64,000 bases of DNA from Sediminicola luteus (lineage in GTDB: Bacteria > Bacteroidota > Bacteroidia > Flavobacteriales > Flavobacteriaceae). Below, in pieces: positions 19,050 to 27,063 of the stretch. The notes beneath the pieces were generated by a model. The model did not search any database, was not told the DNA's origin, and saw only the letters and a list, made by a program, of their open reading frames with translations. The position numbers and the translations under genes are program-made. Positions within the stretch are counted from its first letter, which is position 1. Each line of letters starts with the position of its first letter. Location: assembly GCF_002514735.1 (NCBI RefSeq), contig NZ_NBWU01000008.1:1-64000 (forward strand). Direction: 5' to 3'.

Positions 19050-21485
19050 TTAAAAGTTTCCGATGCGGATGATGTCGGCAAAAATACCGGAAGCCGTAAC
19101 ATCGGCCCCAGCGCCTGCTCCTTTTACGATCAAAGGTTGCTCGGGGTAACGGTCGGTAAAGAACAATACGATATTATCGCTGCCTTCCAGATTGTAAAAA
19201 TCGTGTCCTTGCGGAATATGTTGTAGGCCTACATTGGTCTTACCGTCCACGAATTCGGCCACATACTTTAAACGACTGTTTTCGTTTTGGGCGGCTGAGA
19301 ATAGCTGTTGGAAATGTGCTTCGTTTTTCTCTAAACTGGCAAAGAAATCGGCATTATTGGTGGTGTCCAAGGCCTCTTGGGGCAAAAAGGAACGGTTTTC
19401 TATATCGTCCAGCTCCATTTGATGGCCACTTTCACGGGCCAAAATCAAGATTTTACGCATAACATCGACCCCGCTCAAATCTATTTTGGGGTCGGGCTCG
19501 GTATAGCCTTGGTCCATGGCTTGTTGCACTACCTCTTGGAAAGTAATGCCATCATTAAAGTTGTTAAACACGAAATTCAATGAACCGGAAAGTACGGCCT
19601 GTATCTTACGCACCCTATCCCCTGAAGCTATCAGGTTCTTTAGGGTATCGATTATGGGCAGTCCTGCACCGACATTTGTCTCAAATAAAAAGGGCGCATT
19701 GTATTTTTTAGCCAAGCTTTTCAATTCGGCATAATTACCATAATCGGCTGAACAGGCGATCTTGTTACAGGTAACCACCGAGATACTGTTCTTTAGATAG
19801 TTTTGATAACTTTCCGAAACGGCGGCACTGGCGGTATTATCTACAAATATGCTGTTGCGCAGGTTTAAGGTTTGTATTTTTTCGAAAAAAGAACCCTGGT
19901 CAGCTTTAGCTCCAGCGGCCAAATCGGCTTCCCATTGGTTAAGGTCTATACCTTCTTCATTAAAAGTCATGGTACGCGAATTAGCGATACCTATTACCCG
20001 AACGTTCAGTTTCAGGTTCTCTCGAAGGTAGCTTTGCTGTTGTTTAATCTGGTTCAGGAATTTACCACCCACATTACCTACCCCCATAACAAAGAGGTTG
20101 AGTTGCTTTATGTTTTCTTCAAAGAAACGCTCATGCAGGGCATTCAAGGCCTTTTTTACATCTTCTTTGCGTATAACGGCAGAAATATTCTTTTCCGAGG
20201 CCCCTTGGGCAATGGCCCTAATGTTCACATTGTTTTGGCCTAGGGTGCGGAACATTCGACCGCTTAAGCCCTGATGGTGCTTCATATTATCGCCTACCAA
20301 TGCGATTATGGCCAATTGGGTCTCTACCTTAACCGGCTCTATTTGATTGAGTGATATTTCGTGTGCAAAAGCTTCGTTGATCACCTGTTCGGCTTTTTGT
20401 GCCATACTTTCCGAGATGCCCACACAAATAGAATGTTCCGAGGAGGCCTGGGTAATCATGACCACACTGATATCGGCCTGTGATAGAATCTGAAAGAATT
20501 TCATGGATACCCCAGGGATACCGATCATTCCCGGACCTTCCAACGAAAGTAGGGCAATACCATCGATATGACTGATGCCCCTTACGGTTTTGCCATTGCC
20601 ATTGGTGTTTTCCGAAATCAAGGTACCTGCCTCTTCAGGGGCAAAGGTGTTTTTGATTACAATCGGAATCTTTTTTTGTAGCACGGGTTGTATCGTAGGC
20701 GGATAAAGCACCTTGGCACCAAAGTGGGAGAGCTCCATAGCCTCTTCATAAGAGATATGAGGTATGGCACGTGCTTGTTTTACCACCCGTGGGTTAGCCG
20801 TATACATACCACTGACATCGGTCCAGATTTCCAGTATTTCGGCATTGAGAGCAGCGGCGTAAATGGCGGCGCTGTAGTCAGAACCACCACGACCTAATGT
20901 AGTAGCGGTTCCCTGGGCGGTAGCGGCAATGAATCCGGGAGCTAAGACAACATTATAATCTTTAAAAAAGGCATCGCACTGGGCTTGGGTAGCTTCAAAA
21001 TCTACTTGGGCCTTGCCATGTTGGTCGTCTGTGACAATGAGTTTACGGCTATCGGCATATTTGGCGTCAAGTCCCTCGGAGATAAAATACTGGCAGATCA
21101 AGTAAGACGATAAGAGCTCGCCGTAGCCCACGATCTTGTCTGAAAGCTTGGGGGTGATCTCCCCAATTAAAAAGGCACCTTCCAATAGGGTCTCCAGAAC
21201 ATTGAGTTCCTTTTTAATGTGGGCTAAAACCCCCGATTGGGCGGTTACTGGAATCAATGCCTTGGCCGCATCGAAATATCGGGTCTCAATAGCCTCAAGG
21301 GTCTCTTTATAACTTGTGTCCTGGGCCGCGGCCAAAGCTGCGGTCTGTAGTAGTAGATCGGTTACCCCACCCAAAGCGGAAACGGTTACCACGCAAGGCT
21401 CGTTATGGGACGATACAATCTTTTTTACTAAGCTTATGTTGTTGGCATTGGCTACGGAAGTGCCGCCGAATTTTAAAACTTTCAT
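19050..21485 (-). CDS. thrA: Bifunctional aspartate kinase / homoserine dehydrogenase I
   Basis: 811-aa fusion enzyme catalysing the first and third steps of threonine biosynthesis. The kinase half begins MKVLKFGGTSVANANNI and carries GRGGSDYSAAIYAAAL. Two ACT regulatory domains lie at about residues 310-460 (ISVVMITQASSEHSICVGIS; ALVGDNMKHHQGLSGRMF). The dehydrogenase half has the NAD(P) loop LFVMGVGNVGGKFLNQI at about 463 onwards and PDPKIDLSGVDVMRKILIL in the catalytic part. Allosteric control by threonine is expected. It heads the thrABC operon and is preceded by an Ile/Thr-rich leader peptide. Confidence 0.96.
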   Translation of the reverse strand: MKVLKFGGTSVANANNISLVKKIVSSHNEPCVVTVSALGGVTDLLLQTAALAAAQDTSYKETLEAIETRYFDAAKALIPVTAQSGVLAHIKKELNVLETLLEGAFLIGEITPKLSDKIVGYGELLSSYLICQYFISEGLDAKYADSRKLIVTDDQHGKAQVDFEATQAQCDAFFKDYNVVLAPGFIAATAQGTATTLGRGGSDYSAAIYAAALNAEILEIWTDVSGMYTANPRVVKQARAIPHISYEEAMELSHFGAKVLYPPTIQPVLQKKIPIVIKNTFAPEEAGTLISENTNGNGKTVRGISHIDGIALLSLEGPGMIGIPGVSMKFFQILSQADISVVMITQASSEHSICVGISESMAQKAEQVINEAFAHEISLNQIEPVKVETQLAIIALVGDNMKHHQGLSGRMFRTLGQNNVNIRAIAQGASEKNISAVIRKEDVKKALNALHERFFEENIKQLNLFVMGVGNVGGKFLNQIKQQQSYLRENLKLNVRVIGIANSRTMTFNEEGIDLNQWEADLAAGAKADQGSFFEKIQTLNLRNSIFVDNTASAAVSESYQNYLKNSISVVTCNKIACSADYGNYAELKSLAKKYNAPFLFETNVGAGLPIIDTLKNLIASGDRVRKIQAVLSGSLNFVFNNFNDGITFQEVVQQAMDQGYTEPDPKIDLSGVDVMRKILILARESGHQMELDDIENRSFLPQEALDTTNNADFFASLEKNEAHFQQLFSAAQNENSRLKYVAEFVDGKTNVGLQHIPQGHDFYNLEGSDNIVLFFTDRYPEQPLIVKGAGAGADVTASGIFADIIRIGNF

Positions 21486-21741
21486 TCTGAAAATATTGTT
21501 GAGTGTGCCTTAAAAAGGATTAGAGGCTGTTTATATTTTGTTTTTGGAATTTGTTATAGGCGATTTTTTTGTCAAATGAGGCTTAAAAAGCGGAGTTTGG
21601 CAACGCCATATGAGCATTTTTATAACAAAAAGTGGCGAAAAAAGGGTCATAACAAAACTGAAGGGTAAAACTTAAACAGGCTCTTATTTAATGTAAAAAC
21701 ATTGGGAGGTTTGGAAACCTAAACGGAAGGAAATATACAGA

Positions 21742-21837
21742 CTACCCCAAAGGGGTAATACCGGTAATAATAATGAAAATGCCCCTTCCGGAAACGGAAG
21801 TGTCAGTGTTGATCGAATTTTGCAATCTCGGGCACAT
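21742..21837 (-). CDS. Thr operon leader peptide (candidate attenuator)
   Basis: A 31-codon frame upstream of thrA on the same strand: ATG at 21837-21835 and TAG at 21744-21742. Its C-terminal part reads IFIIITGITP; in all it has 6 Ile and 4 Thr codons. Ile and Thr are the two amino acids sensed by the classical thr attenuator of enterobacteria, so this is a strong candidate for a leader peptide that couples threonyl/isoleucyl-tRNA supply to thrABC transcription. A promoter lies 19-46 bp upstream of the ATG. In the following 256 bp I could not fix a single terminator, but the 11-nt segments at about 21675-21685 and 21522-21532 can pair with one mismatch. Confidence 0.7.
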   Translation of the reverse strand: MCPRLQNSINTDTSVSGRGIFIIITGITPLG

Positions 21838-21855
21838 AATCAAATGATATAGGTT

Positions 21856-21885
21856 CAAAAGTAGTACTTTTGATGTGCTGTGCAA
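21856..21885 (-). promoter_or_regulatory. thrA leader promoter, palindromic with a divergent -7 box
   Basis: On the minus strand TTG (21885-21883) and TACTTTTG (21863-21856) are 19 bp apart, a full match to the Bacteroidota promoter. The -7 box is one arm of the 17-bp perfect palindrome CAAAAGTAGTACTTTTG (21856-21872); the other arm is TACTTTTG on the plus strand facing nnr. The plus-strand arm lacks a TTG at the correct distance, so the thr direction is probably the stronger one. Confidence 0.6.
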
Positions 21886-21939
21886 GCGCTCTCACAAATT
21901 TTTCAATAATCGATAATTTTTCCGACCTAAATTTTAAGA

Positions 21940-23505
21940 ATGAAGATTTTTAATGCCCAACAAATATATGATGCGGATAAATGGACGATACAGCGACAGG
22001 GTATCTCCAGTGATGAGTTGATGGAACGGGCTGCCATGCAGTTGTTTAATTGGATACATTCCCGATTGCAAGGTGGTGGTACACCTCTCTATATCTTTTG
22101 TGGGATTGGAAATAATGGGGGCGATGGTATTGCCTTGGCCCGGCATTTGGTAGAGCATGGGTACCACGTAATGCCCTTTGTGGTGAATTATAGCGAAACC
22201 CGTTCTAAGGATTTCTTGCACAATATGGAGCGTTTGAAGGAGCGCAAGGTGTGGCCGGTTTTTTTAAACGATGCCGATGACCTTCCAGAAATACCTAAAG
22301 AGGCTATAGTAATCGATGCCATTTTTGGTATCGGTCTAAATAGGCCTCCGGCCGATTGGGTGGTGAAACTGATCCAGCATATTAATGGTTCGCAGGCCTT
22401 TACTTTGTCGGTGGACATACCCTCCGGAATGTTCGTCGATAGGCCGGTCGCCGATTATAATGGCGTAATACAGGCAAACTTCGTTTTAAGTATACAAGCC
22501 CCGAAACTCGTGTTCTTTTTACCGGAAACAGGAAGGTTCGTGAATCAGTGGCAGGCTTTGGATATTGGACTTGATCCGGCCTTTTTGGCCGAAATGTCTA
22601 CCGATTTTGAGTTTATAACCAAATATGAGCTGCTGCCGGCCTACCGATCTCGGGAACGATTTACCCATAAAGGGCACTATGGCCATACCCTGGTTATAGG
22701 AGGAAGTTTGGGTAAGATTGGGGCGGTGGCTTTGGCTTCTAAAGCCGCATTAAAGGCCGGGGCCGGCTTGGTAAGTAGTTATGTGCCCCAATGTGGACTG
22801 GTGCCCTTGCAGTCGCAACTTCCGGAAGCTATGGTCATTGTAGATCAAGGTGAAGGGGCGATTACTAATATTAAGTTTGATGTTGCGCCTACCGTAATCG
22901 CGATGGGTATGGGGCTCGGAACCGATGATAACACCAAAAAAACGGTGGGCGATTTTATCGAAGACACCGAGATACCCGTAGTATTGGATGCCGATGGGGT
23001 TAATATTTTGGCCCAAAAACCAGAACTCTTGCTAAAGTTGCCGGCCGGATCGGTACTGACACCGCATATCGGGGAATTGAAGCGTTTGTTGGGCGATTGG
23101 GGCAATGATTTTGAGAAGTGTGAAAAGGCCAAAAATTTCAGCCTACAATACGATGTGGTTTTGGTGATGAAAGATGCCTACACCATTTGTTGGTACAAAG
23201 GCAGGGGGTATATCAATTCTACTGGAAACCCAGGCATGGCCACAGCCGGAAGTGGTGATGTGTTGGCCGGCATCATCGCCGGTTTTATGTCCCAGGGTTA
23301 CGATGCCCTTACGGCGGCATTGTTCGGGGTGTACCTGCATGGGAGCTCAGGCGATATAGCTGTCGAGGGTATGGGGTATCAAGCATTATTGGCCTCGGAT
23401 CTGGTCGATAATCTGGGGAATGCTTTTCTAGCGCTTTTTGAAGTACCCCAAGCGCCACCGCAAGAAAGTGGTGGACAGAATGGGCAAGGCGGAAATCAAG
23501 CATAA
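21940..23505 (+). CDS. nnr: Bifunctional NAD(P)H-hydrate epimerase / ADP-dependent dehydratase
   Basis: 521-aa fusion repairing hydrated NAD(P)H. The N-terminal epimerase domain (YjeF_N/NnrE, about residues 1-215) has MKIFNAQQIYDADKW, FCGIGNNGGDGIALARHL and IDAIFGIGLNR. The C-terminal dehydratase (NnrD, about 225-500) has HYGHTLVIGGSLGKIGA, LTPHIGELKRLLG and the ribokinase-like GNPGMATAGSGDVLAGIIAG, where Asp of GSGDVLAG is catalytic. The tail QESGGQNGQGGNQA is probably disordered. It is divergent from the thr operon and ends at a strong hairpin. Confidence 0.95.
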   Translation: MKIFNAQQIYDADKWTIQRQGISSDELMERAAMQLFNWIHSRLQGGGTPLYIFCGIGNNGGDGIALARHLVEHGYHVMPFVVNYSETRSKDFLHNMERLKERKVWPVFLNDADDLPEIPKEAIVIDAIFGIGLNRPPADWVVKLIQHINGSQAFTLSVDIPSGMFVDRPVADYNGVIQANFVLSIQAPKLVFFLPETGRFVNQWQALDIGLDPAFLAEMSTDFEFITKYELLPAYRSRERFTHKGHYGHTLVIGGSLGKIGAVALASKAALKAGAGLVSSYVPQCGLVPLQSQLPEAMVIVDQGEGAITNIKFDVAPTVIAMGMGLGTDDNTKKTVGDFIEDTEIPVVLDADGVNILAQKPELLLKLPAGSVLTPHIGELKRLLGDWGNDFEKCEKAKNFSLQYDVVLVMKDAYTICWYKGRGYINSTGNPGMATAGSGDVLAGIIAGFMSQGYDALTAALFGVYLHGSSGDIAVEGMGYQALLASDLVDNLGNAFLALFEVPQAPPQESGGQNGQGGNQA

Positions 23506-23533
23506 AAAAACCGCACCCTAGGGTGCGGCCTTT
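23505..23533. terminator. Bidirectional terminator after nnr
   Basis: CCGCACCCTAGGGTGCGG (23511-23528) is a perfect self-complementary 18-mer preceded by an A-tract. Its 3' side has only a short T-run, so it is stronger for the minus-strand gene than for nnr. Confidence 0.65.
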
Positions 23534-23569
23534 CCATTTTCATGTTGTTCTCGAAATTTTCAGTCTATT

Positions 23570-23971
23570 TTACTTAGACTTTAGTTTTGTTTTTACCCAT
23601 TCGATCGCGTTCTCATAATCGATAAAGAATTTCATCGGATTTTTGTAGAAAAGCTTTTCGATATTAAAATTATGCATATCGATCTGCTTTAACGATACGA
23701 CCGCAAAGGCCTTTAAATTGTCCAATTGTCTTAGGTAGTTGTATACCGTAGGATCAATGGCATATGAGTTCTTTCGTAAACTGACATAGCCAAAATCCTT
23801 GTCCCTAAAGTGGATTTCCGAGATTCCGATAATTTGGTACATTCTTTCGAGGGTCAGGGTCGCTCCCTCATTAAAAATCGCTACCATATAATTGTCGTAA
23901 ACCAAGACTTTTCCCAACTCCAACGCATATTCCCTAACTAAAACTTGTTTCTTAGTTTGCCCCAAGTTCAT
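23570..23971 (-). CDS. Hypothetical protein, STAS/SpoIIAA-like
   Basis: 133-aa soluble protein, no signal peptide. Alternating strands and helices (VREYALELGKVLVYDNYMVA, LDNLKAFAVVSLKQ, FFIDYENAIEWVKTKL) resemble the SpoIIAA/STAS-like fold of small Bacteroidota proteins, with a C-terminal helix carrying the typical ENAIEWV pattern. This is a fold impression, not a firm family call. The gene is isolated between the nnr terminator and the clpC terminator. Confidence 0.6.
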   Translation of the reverse strand: MNLGQTKKQVLVREYALELGKVLVYDNYMVAIFNEGATLTLERMYQIIGISEIHFRDKDFGYVSLRKNSYAIDPTVYNYLRQLDNLKAFAVVSLKQIDMHNFNIEKLFYKNPMKFFIDYENAIEWVKTKLKSK

Positions 23972-24195
23972 TCCATGTGTTTTTTTAGTCCTTTTTTAAA
24001 GGTCACATGAACATCCGGTCCGGTCATTCTTTTCATTTTAGAATGCTCTTTTCAGATGTTTCATCTTTATTACAGTGTCCGAAGCGAAAGTAAGGGCAAT
24101 GCCATCATTGTTGAAAAAATTTAGATTAAAAGCCTAAATATCGTGTATAAGGTTAGCCAGATGATAATATTCTAAAAAGGTTGCGTGTTAGGGCC

Positions 24196-24226
24196 AAAAA
24201 AAACGCCCCTAAAAGTAGAGGCGTTT
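24196..24226 (-). terminator. Intrinsic terminator of clpC
   Basis: On the minus strand AAACGCCTCT and AGGGGCGTTT form a 10-bp stem with one mismatch around a 6-nt loop, followed by a run of T (plus-strand A-tract at 24196-24203). Confidence 0.8.
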
Positions 24227-24249
24227 ACGGTTTTAAAAATTGAAATATT

Positions 24250-26808
24250 CTAAGCTTCCGAAGACTCTTCCTTCTTTTTGATATCGATGGTCAACTCCTC
24301 CTTTTTGGCATCCATATCCATAAGAATACTGTCACCTTCCGATAGTTTCGCGTTTACGATCTCTTCGGCAAGGGCATCTTCTATATACTTTTGAATGGCC
24401 CTTTTTAATGGTCGTGCCCCGTATTGTTTGTCGAAACCTTTGTCGGCAATAAAGTCTTTGGCGGCATCGGTAAGGGTTAGGTTGTAACCTATGTCCTTGA
24501 TGCGTTCGAAGAGTTTCTTTAGTTCTATGTCGATGATCTTATGGATGTCTTCACGCTCTAAAGCGTTGAAAACGATAACATCGTCTATACGGTTCAGGAA
24601 TTCAGGAGCAAAGGCCTTTTTTAGGGCATTTTCGATAACGCTCTTACGGTGGCTATCTTCCTGTGCCTTTTTAGCGGCGGTACCAAAACCTACACCCTGA
24701 CCAAAATCTTTTAACTGGCGGGCCCCGATGTTCGAGGTCATTATAATAATGGTATTCCTAAAATCTATTTTTCGACCTAGGCTGTCGGTCAAGAAGCCGT
24801 CGTCCAATACCTGAAGCAGCATATTGAATACGTCTGGATGGGCTTTTTCAACCTCGTCGAGCAATACTACCGAATATGGTTTTCTGCGGACTTTTTCGGT
24901 CAATTGCCCCCCTTCTTCATAACCTACATAACCCGGAGGGGCCCCAACCAATCGGGAGATGGCGAATTTTTCCATGTATTCGCTCATGTCTACCCGAATC
25001 AAGGCATCTTCGGAATCGAAAAGTTCCCGGGCCAATACTTTGGCCAATTGAGTTTTACCGACACCGGTCTGTCCTAAAAAGATAAACGATCCAATGGGCT
25101 TATTCGGATCTTTTAGTCCGGCCCGGTTACGCTGAATGGCTTTAGCTACCTTGGCCACGGCCTCGTCTTGACCAATGACATTGTCTTTGATCAATTGTGG
25201 TAACTCGGCCAATTTGTTACTTTCGGCTTGGGCAATTCGATTTACGGGTATACCACTCATCATCGAAACCACATCGGCCACATTGTCTTCGGTAACGGTT
25301 TCGCGATGAAGTTTACTTTCTTCTTCCCAACGTTCCTGTGCCTGGGCCAATTCTTTCTCCAACTTCTTTTCGTCGTCACGTAGTTTGGCGGCTTCTTCGT
25401 AACGTTGCTTTTTGACCACCGAATTTTTCAGCTCTTTTACATCTTCGAGTTGTTTTTCCAACTCCAAGATCTGTTGGGGCACATCCATATTAATTATATG
25501 TATGCGCGAGCCGGCTTCATCCAGGGCATCTATGGCCTTGTCTGGTAAAAAGCGGTCGGTCATATATCTGTTTGTCAAAGTAACACAGGCTGCCAAGGCC
25601 TCGTCGGTATAATTGACGTTGTGGTGGTCTTCGTATTTACCTTTAATATTCTTAAGGATCTCAATCGTTTCCTCTACAGAGGTAGGCTCTACCATTACCT
25701 TTTGGAACCTGCGCTCCAAGGCACCGTCTTTTTCAATATACTGACGGTATTCGTCTAAAGTGGTAGCTCCAATACATTGAATTTCGCCACGAGCCAAGGC
25801 TGGCTTGAACATATTGGAGGCGTCTAAGCTTCCCGTAGCACCACCGGCACCAACTATGGTATGTATCTCGTCTATGAACAAGATAATGTCGTCGTTCTTT
25901 TCGAGCTCGTTCATAACGGCTTTCATCCGTTCTTCGAACTGCCCTCTGTATTTGGTTCCGGCCACTAAAGAGGCCAGGTCCAAGGTAACCACCCGTTTGT
26001 TATACAAGATGCGACTTACCTTTTTGTTTATGATGCGCAGGGCCAAGCCTTCGGCTATGGCACTTTTACCCACACCAGGCTCCCCGATCAATAGGGGGTT
26101 GTTCTTTTTACGGCGGCTAAGAATCTGTGATACCCGTTCTATTTCCTTAGTACGGCCAACCACTGGGTCTAGTTTGTTTTCCTCCGCCATCTTGGTAAGG
26201 TCGCGGCCAAAGTTATCCAAGACCGGGGTCTTCGATTTTTTGTTGGCTTTTTGACCTTGGTTGCCACTGCCACTAAAACTGCTACCTCCTTTGTCGTCTG
26301 CCATATCGTCAGAGTCTTCCGGGAAAGATTCGGCCCTTGGTGATCCAGAAAAGTCTTCTTCGCTGGTAATCATTGACTTAAATTGGTCTTTTACATTGTC
26401 ATAATCTACTTTTAAACGATGCAAAAGCTTGGTGGTCGGGTCGTTTTCGTTCCGTAGGATACACAACAATAAATGGGCCGTATTTATTGAGGAGCTCTGA
26501 AACAACTTCGCTTCAAGGAAGGTGGTTTTCAGGGCTCTTTCGGCCTGTCGTGTTAAATGTAGGTTCTTTTTGTCTTTTTGTGCCATTTCGACACTTGGGT
26601 TGGCAGGACTCAGGATTTCGACCTTTCTACGTAGGTTATCAAGGTCTACATCCAGGGCGTCCAATATGCTGATGGCCTTACCGCTTCCGTCTCGTAACAG
26701 TCCCAGCATCAGGTGTTCGGTGCCAATAAAGTCGTGGCCTAAACGCAAGGCTTCTTCCTTACTGTAGGCGATCACGTCCTTAACCCGTGGGGAAAAATTA
26801 TCATCCAT
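24250..26808 (-). CDS. clpC: ATP-dependent Clp protease ATP-binding subunit ClpC
   Basis: HSP100 unfoldase of 852 aa that feeds substrates to ClpP. Clp_N repeats are at about residues 1-145. The first AAA module has Walker A GEPGVGKSA and Walker B ILFIDEIHT. A UVR-like coiled segment (KQRYEEAAKLRDDEKKLEKE) marks it as ClpC rather than ClpB, which would have a longer M-domain. The second AAA module has GQTGVGKTQLAK and VLLDEVEKAHPD. ATG 26808 (MDDNFSPRVKDVIAYSKEEA) is preferred over the upstream in-frame start at 26859, which would add a hydrophobic stretch foreign to the family. Divergent from gyrA. Confidence 0.95.
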   Translation of the reverse strand: MDDNFSPRVKDVIAYSKEEALRLGHDFIGTEHLMLGLLRDGSGKAISILDALDVDLDNLRRKVEILSPANPSVEMAQKDKKNLHLTRQAERALKTTFLEAKLFQSSSINTAHLLLCILRNENDPTTKLLHRLKVDYDNVKDQFKSMITSEEDFSGSPRAESFPEDSDDMADDKGGSSFSGSGNQGQKANKKSKTPVLDNFGRDLTKMAEENKLDPVVGRTKEIERVSQILSRRKKNNPLLIGEPGVGKSAIAEGLALRIINKKVSRILYNKRVVTLDLASLVAGTKYRGQFEERMKAVMNELEKNDDIILFIDEIHTIVGAGGATGSLDASNMFKPALARGEIQCIGATTLDEYRQYIEKDGALERRFQKVMVEPTSVEETIEILKNIKGKYEDHHNVNYTDEALAACVTLTNRYMTDRFLPDKAIDALDEAGSRIHIINMDVPQQILELEKQLEDVKELKNSVVKKQRYEEAAKLRDDEKKLEKELAQAQERWEEESKLHRETVTEDNVADVVSMMSGIPVNRIAQAESNKLAELPQLIKDNVIGQDEAVAKVAKAIQRNRAGLKDPNKPIGSFIFLGQTGVGKTQLAKVLARELFDSEDALIRVDMSEYMEKFAISRLVGAPPGYVGYEEGGQLTEKVRRKPYSVVLLDEVEKAHPDVFNMLLQVLDDGFLTDSLGRKIDFRNTIIIMTSNIGARQLKDFGQGVGFGTAAKKAQEDSHRKSVIENALKKAFAPEFLNRIDDVIVFNALEREDIHKIIDIELKKLFERIKDIGYNLTLTDAAKDFIADKGFDKQYGARPLKRAIQKYIEDALAEEIVNAKLSEGDSILMDMDAKKEELTIDIKKKEESSEA

Positions 26809-27063
26809 ATAAATGCCTTTCAACAATAAAATTACTAAATGTAAACGTAAAAAAAGCAAATACCGTACCTAGTTTCGTTAAACTATGGCTAAAAGCCGGA
26901 AAATGGGATTTTTTTTCATTTTCCATAGGCCATAAATCGGTTTTTATCGTAGATAAAGGGTGTTGATAAATTCTTTAACAAAAGAACGTTTATCATCGGG
27001 TGGGAAGTGCCTATTTACGTATATTGGCATAATTTTTTAACCAATTTGATTCAGTGATTTAAT

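Noticed and set aside
25805-26254. 149-aa plus-strand frame inside clpC
   Set aside because: Antisense shadow of the first AAA module, low-complexity Ser/Leu-rich composition.
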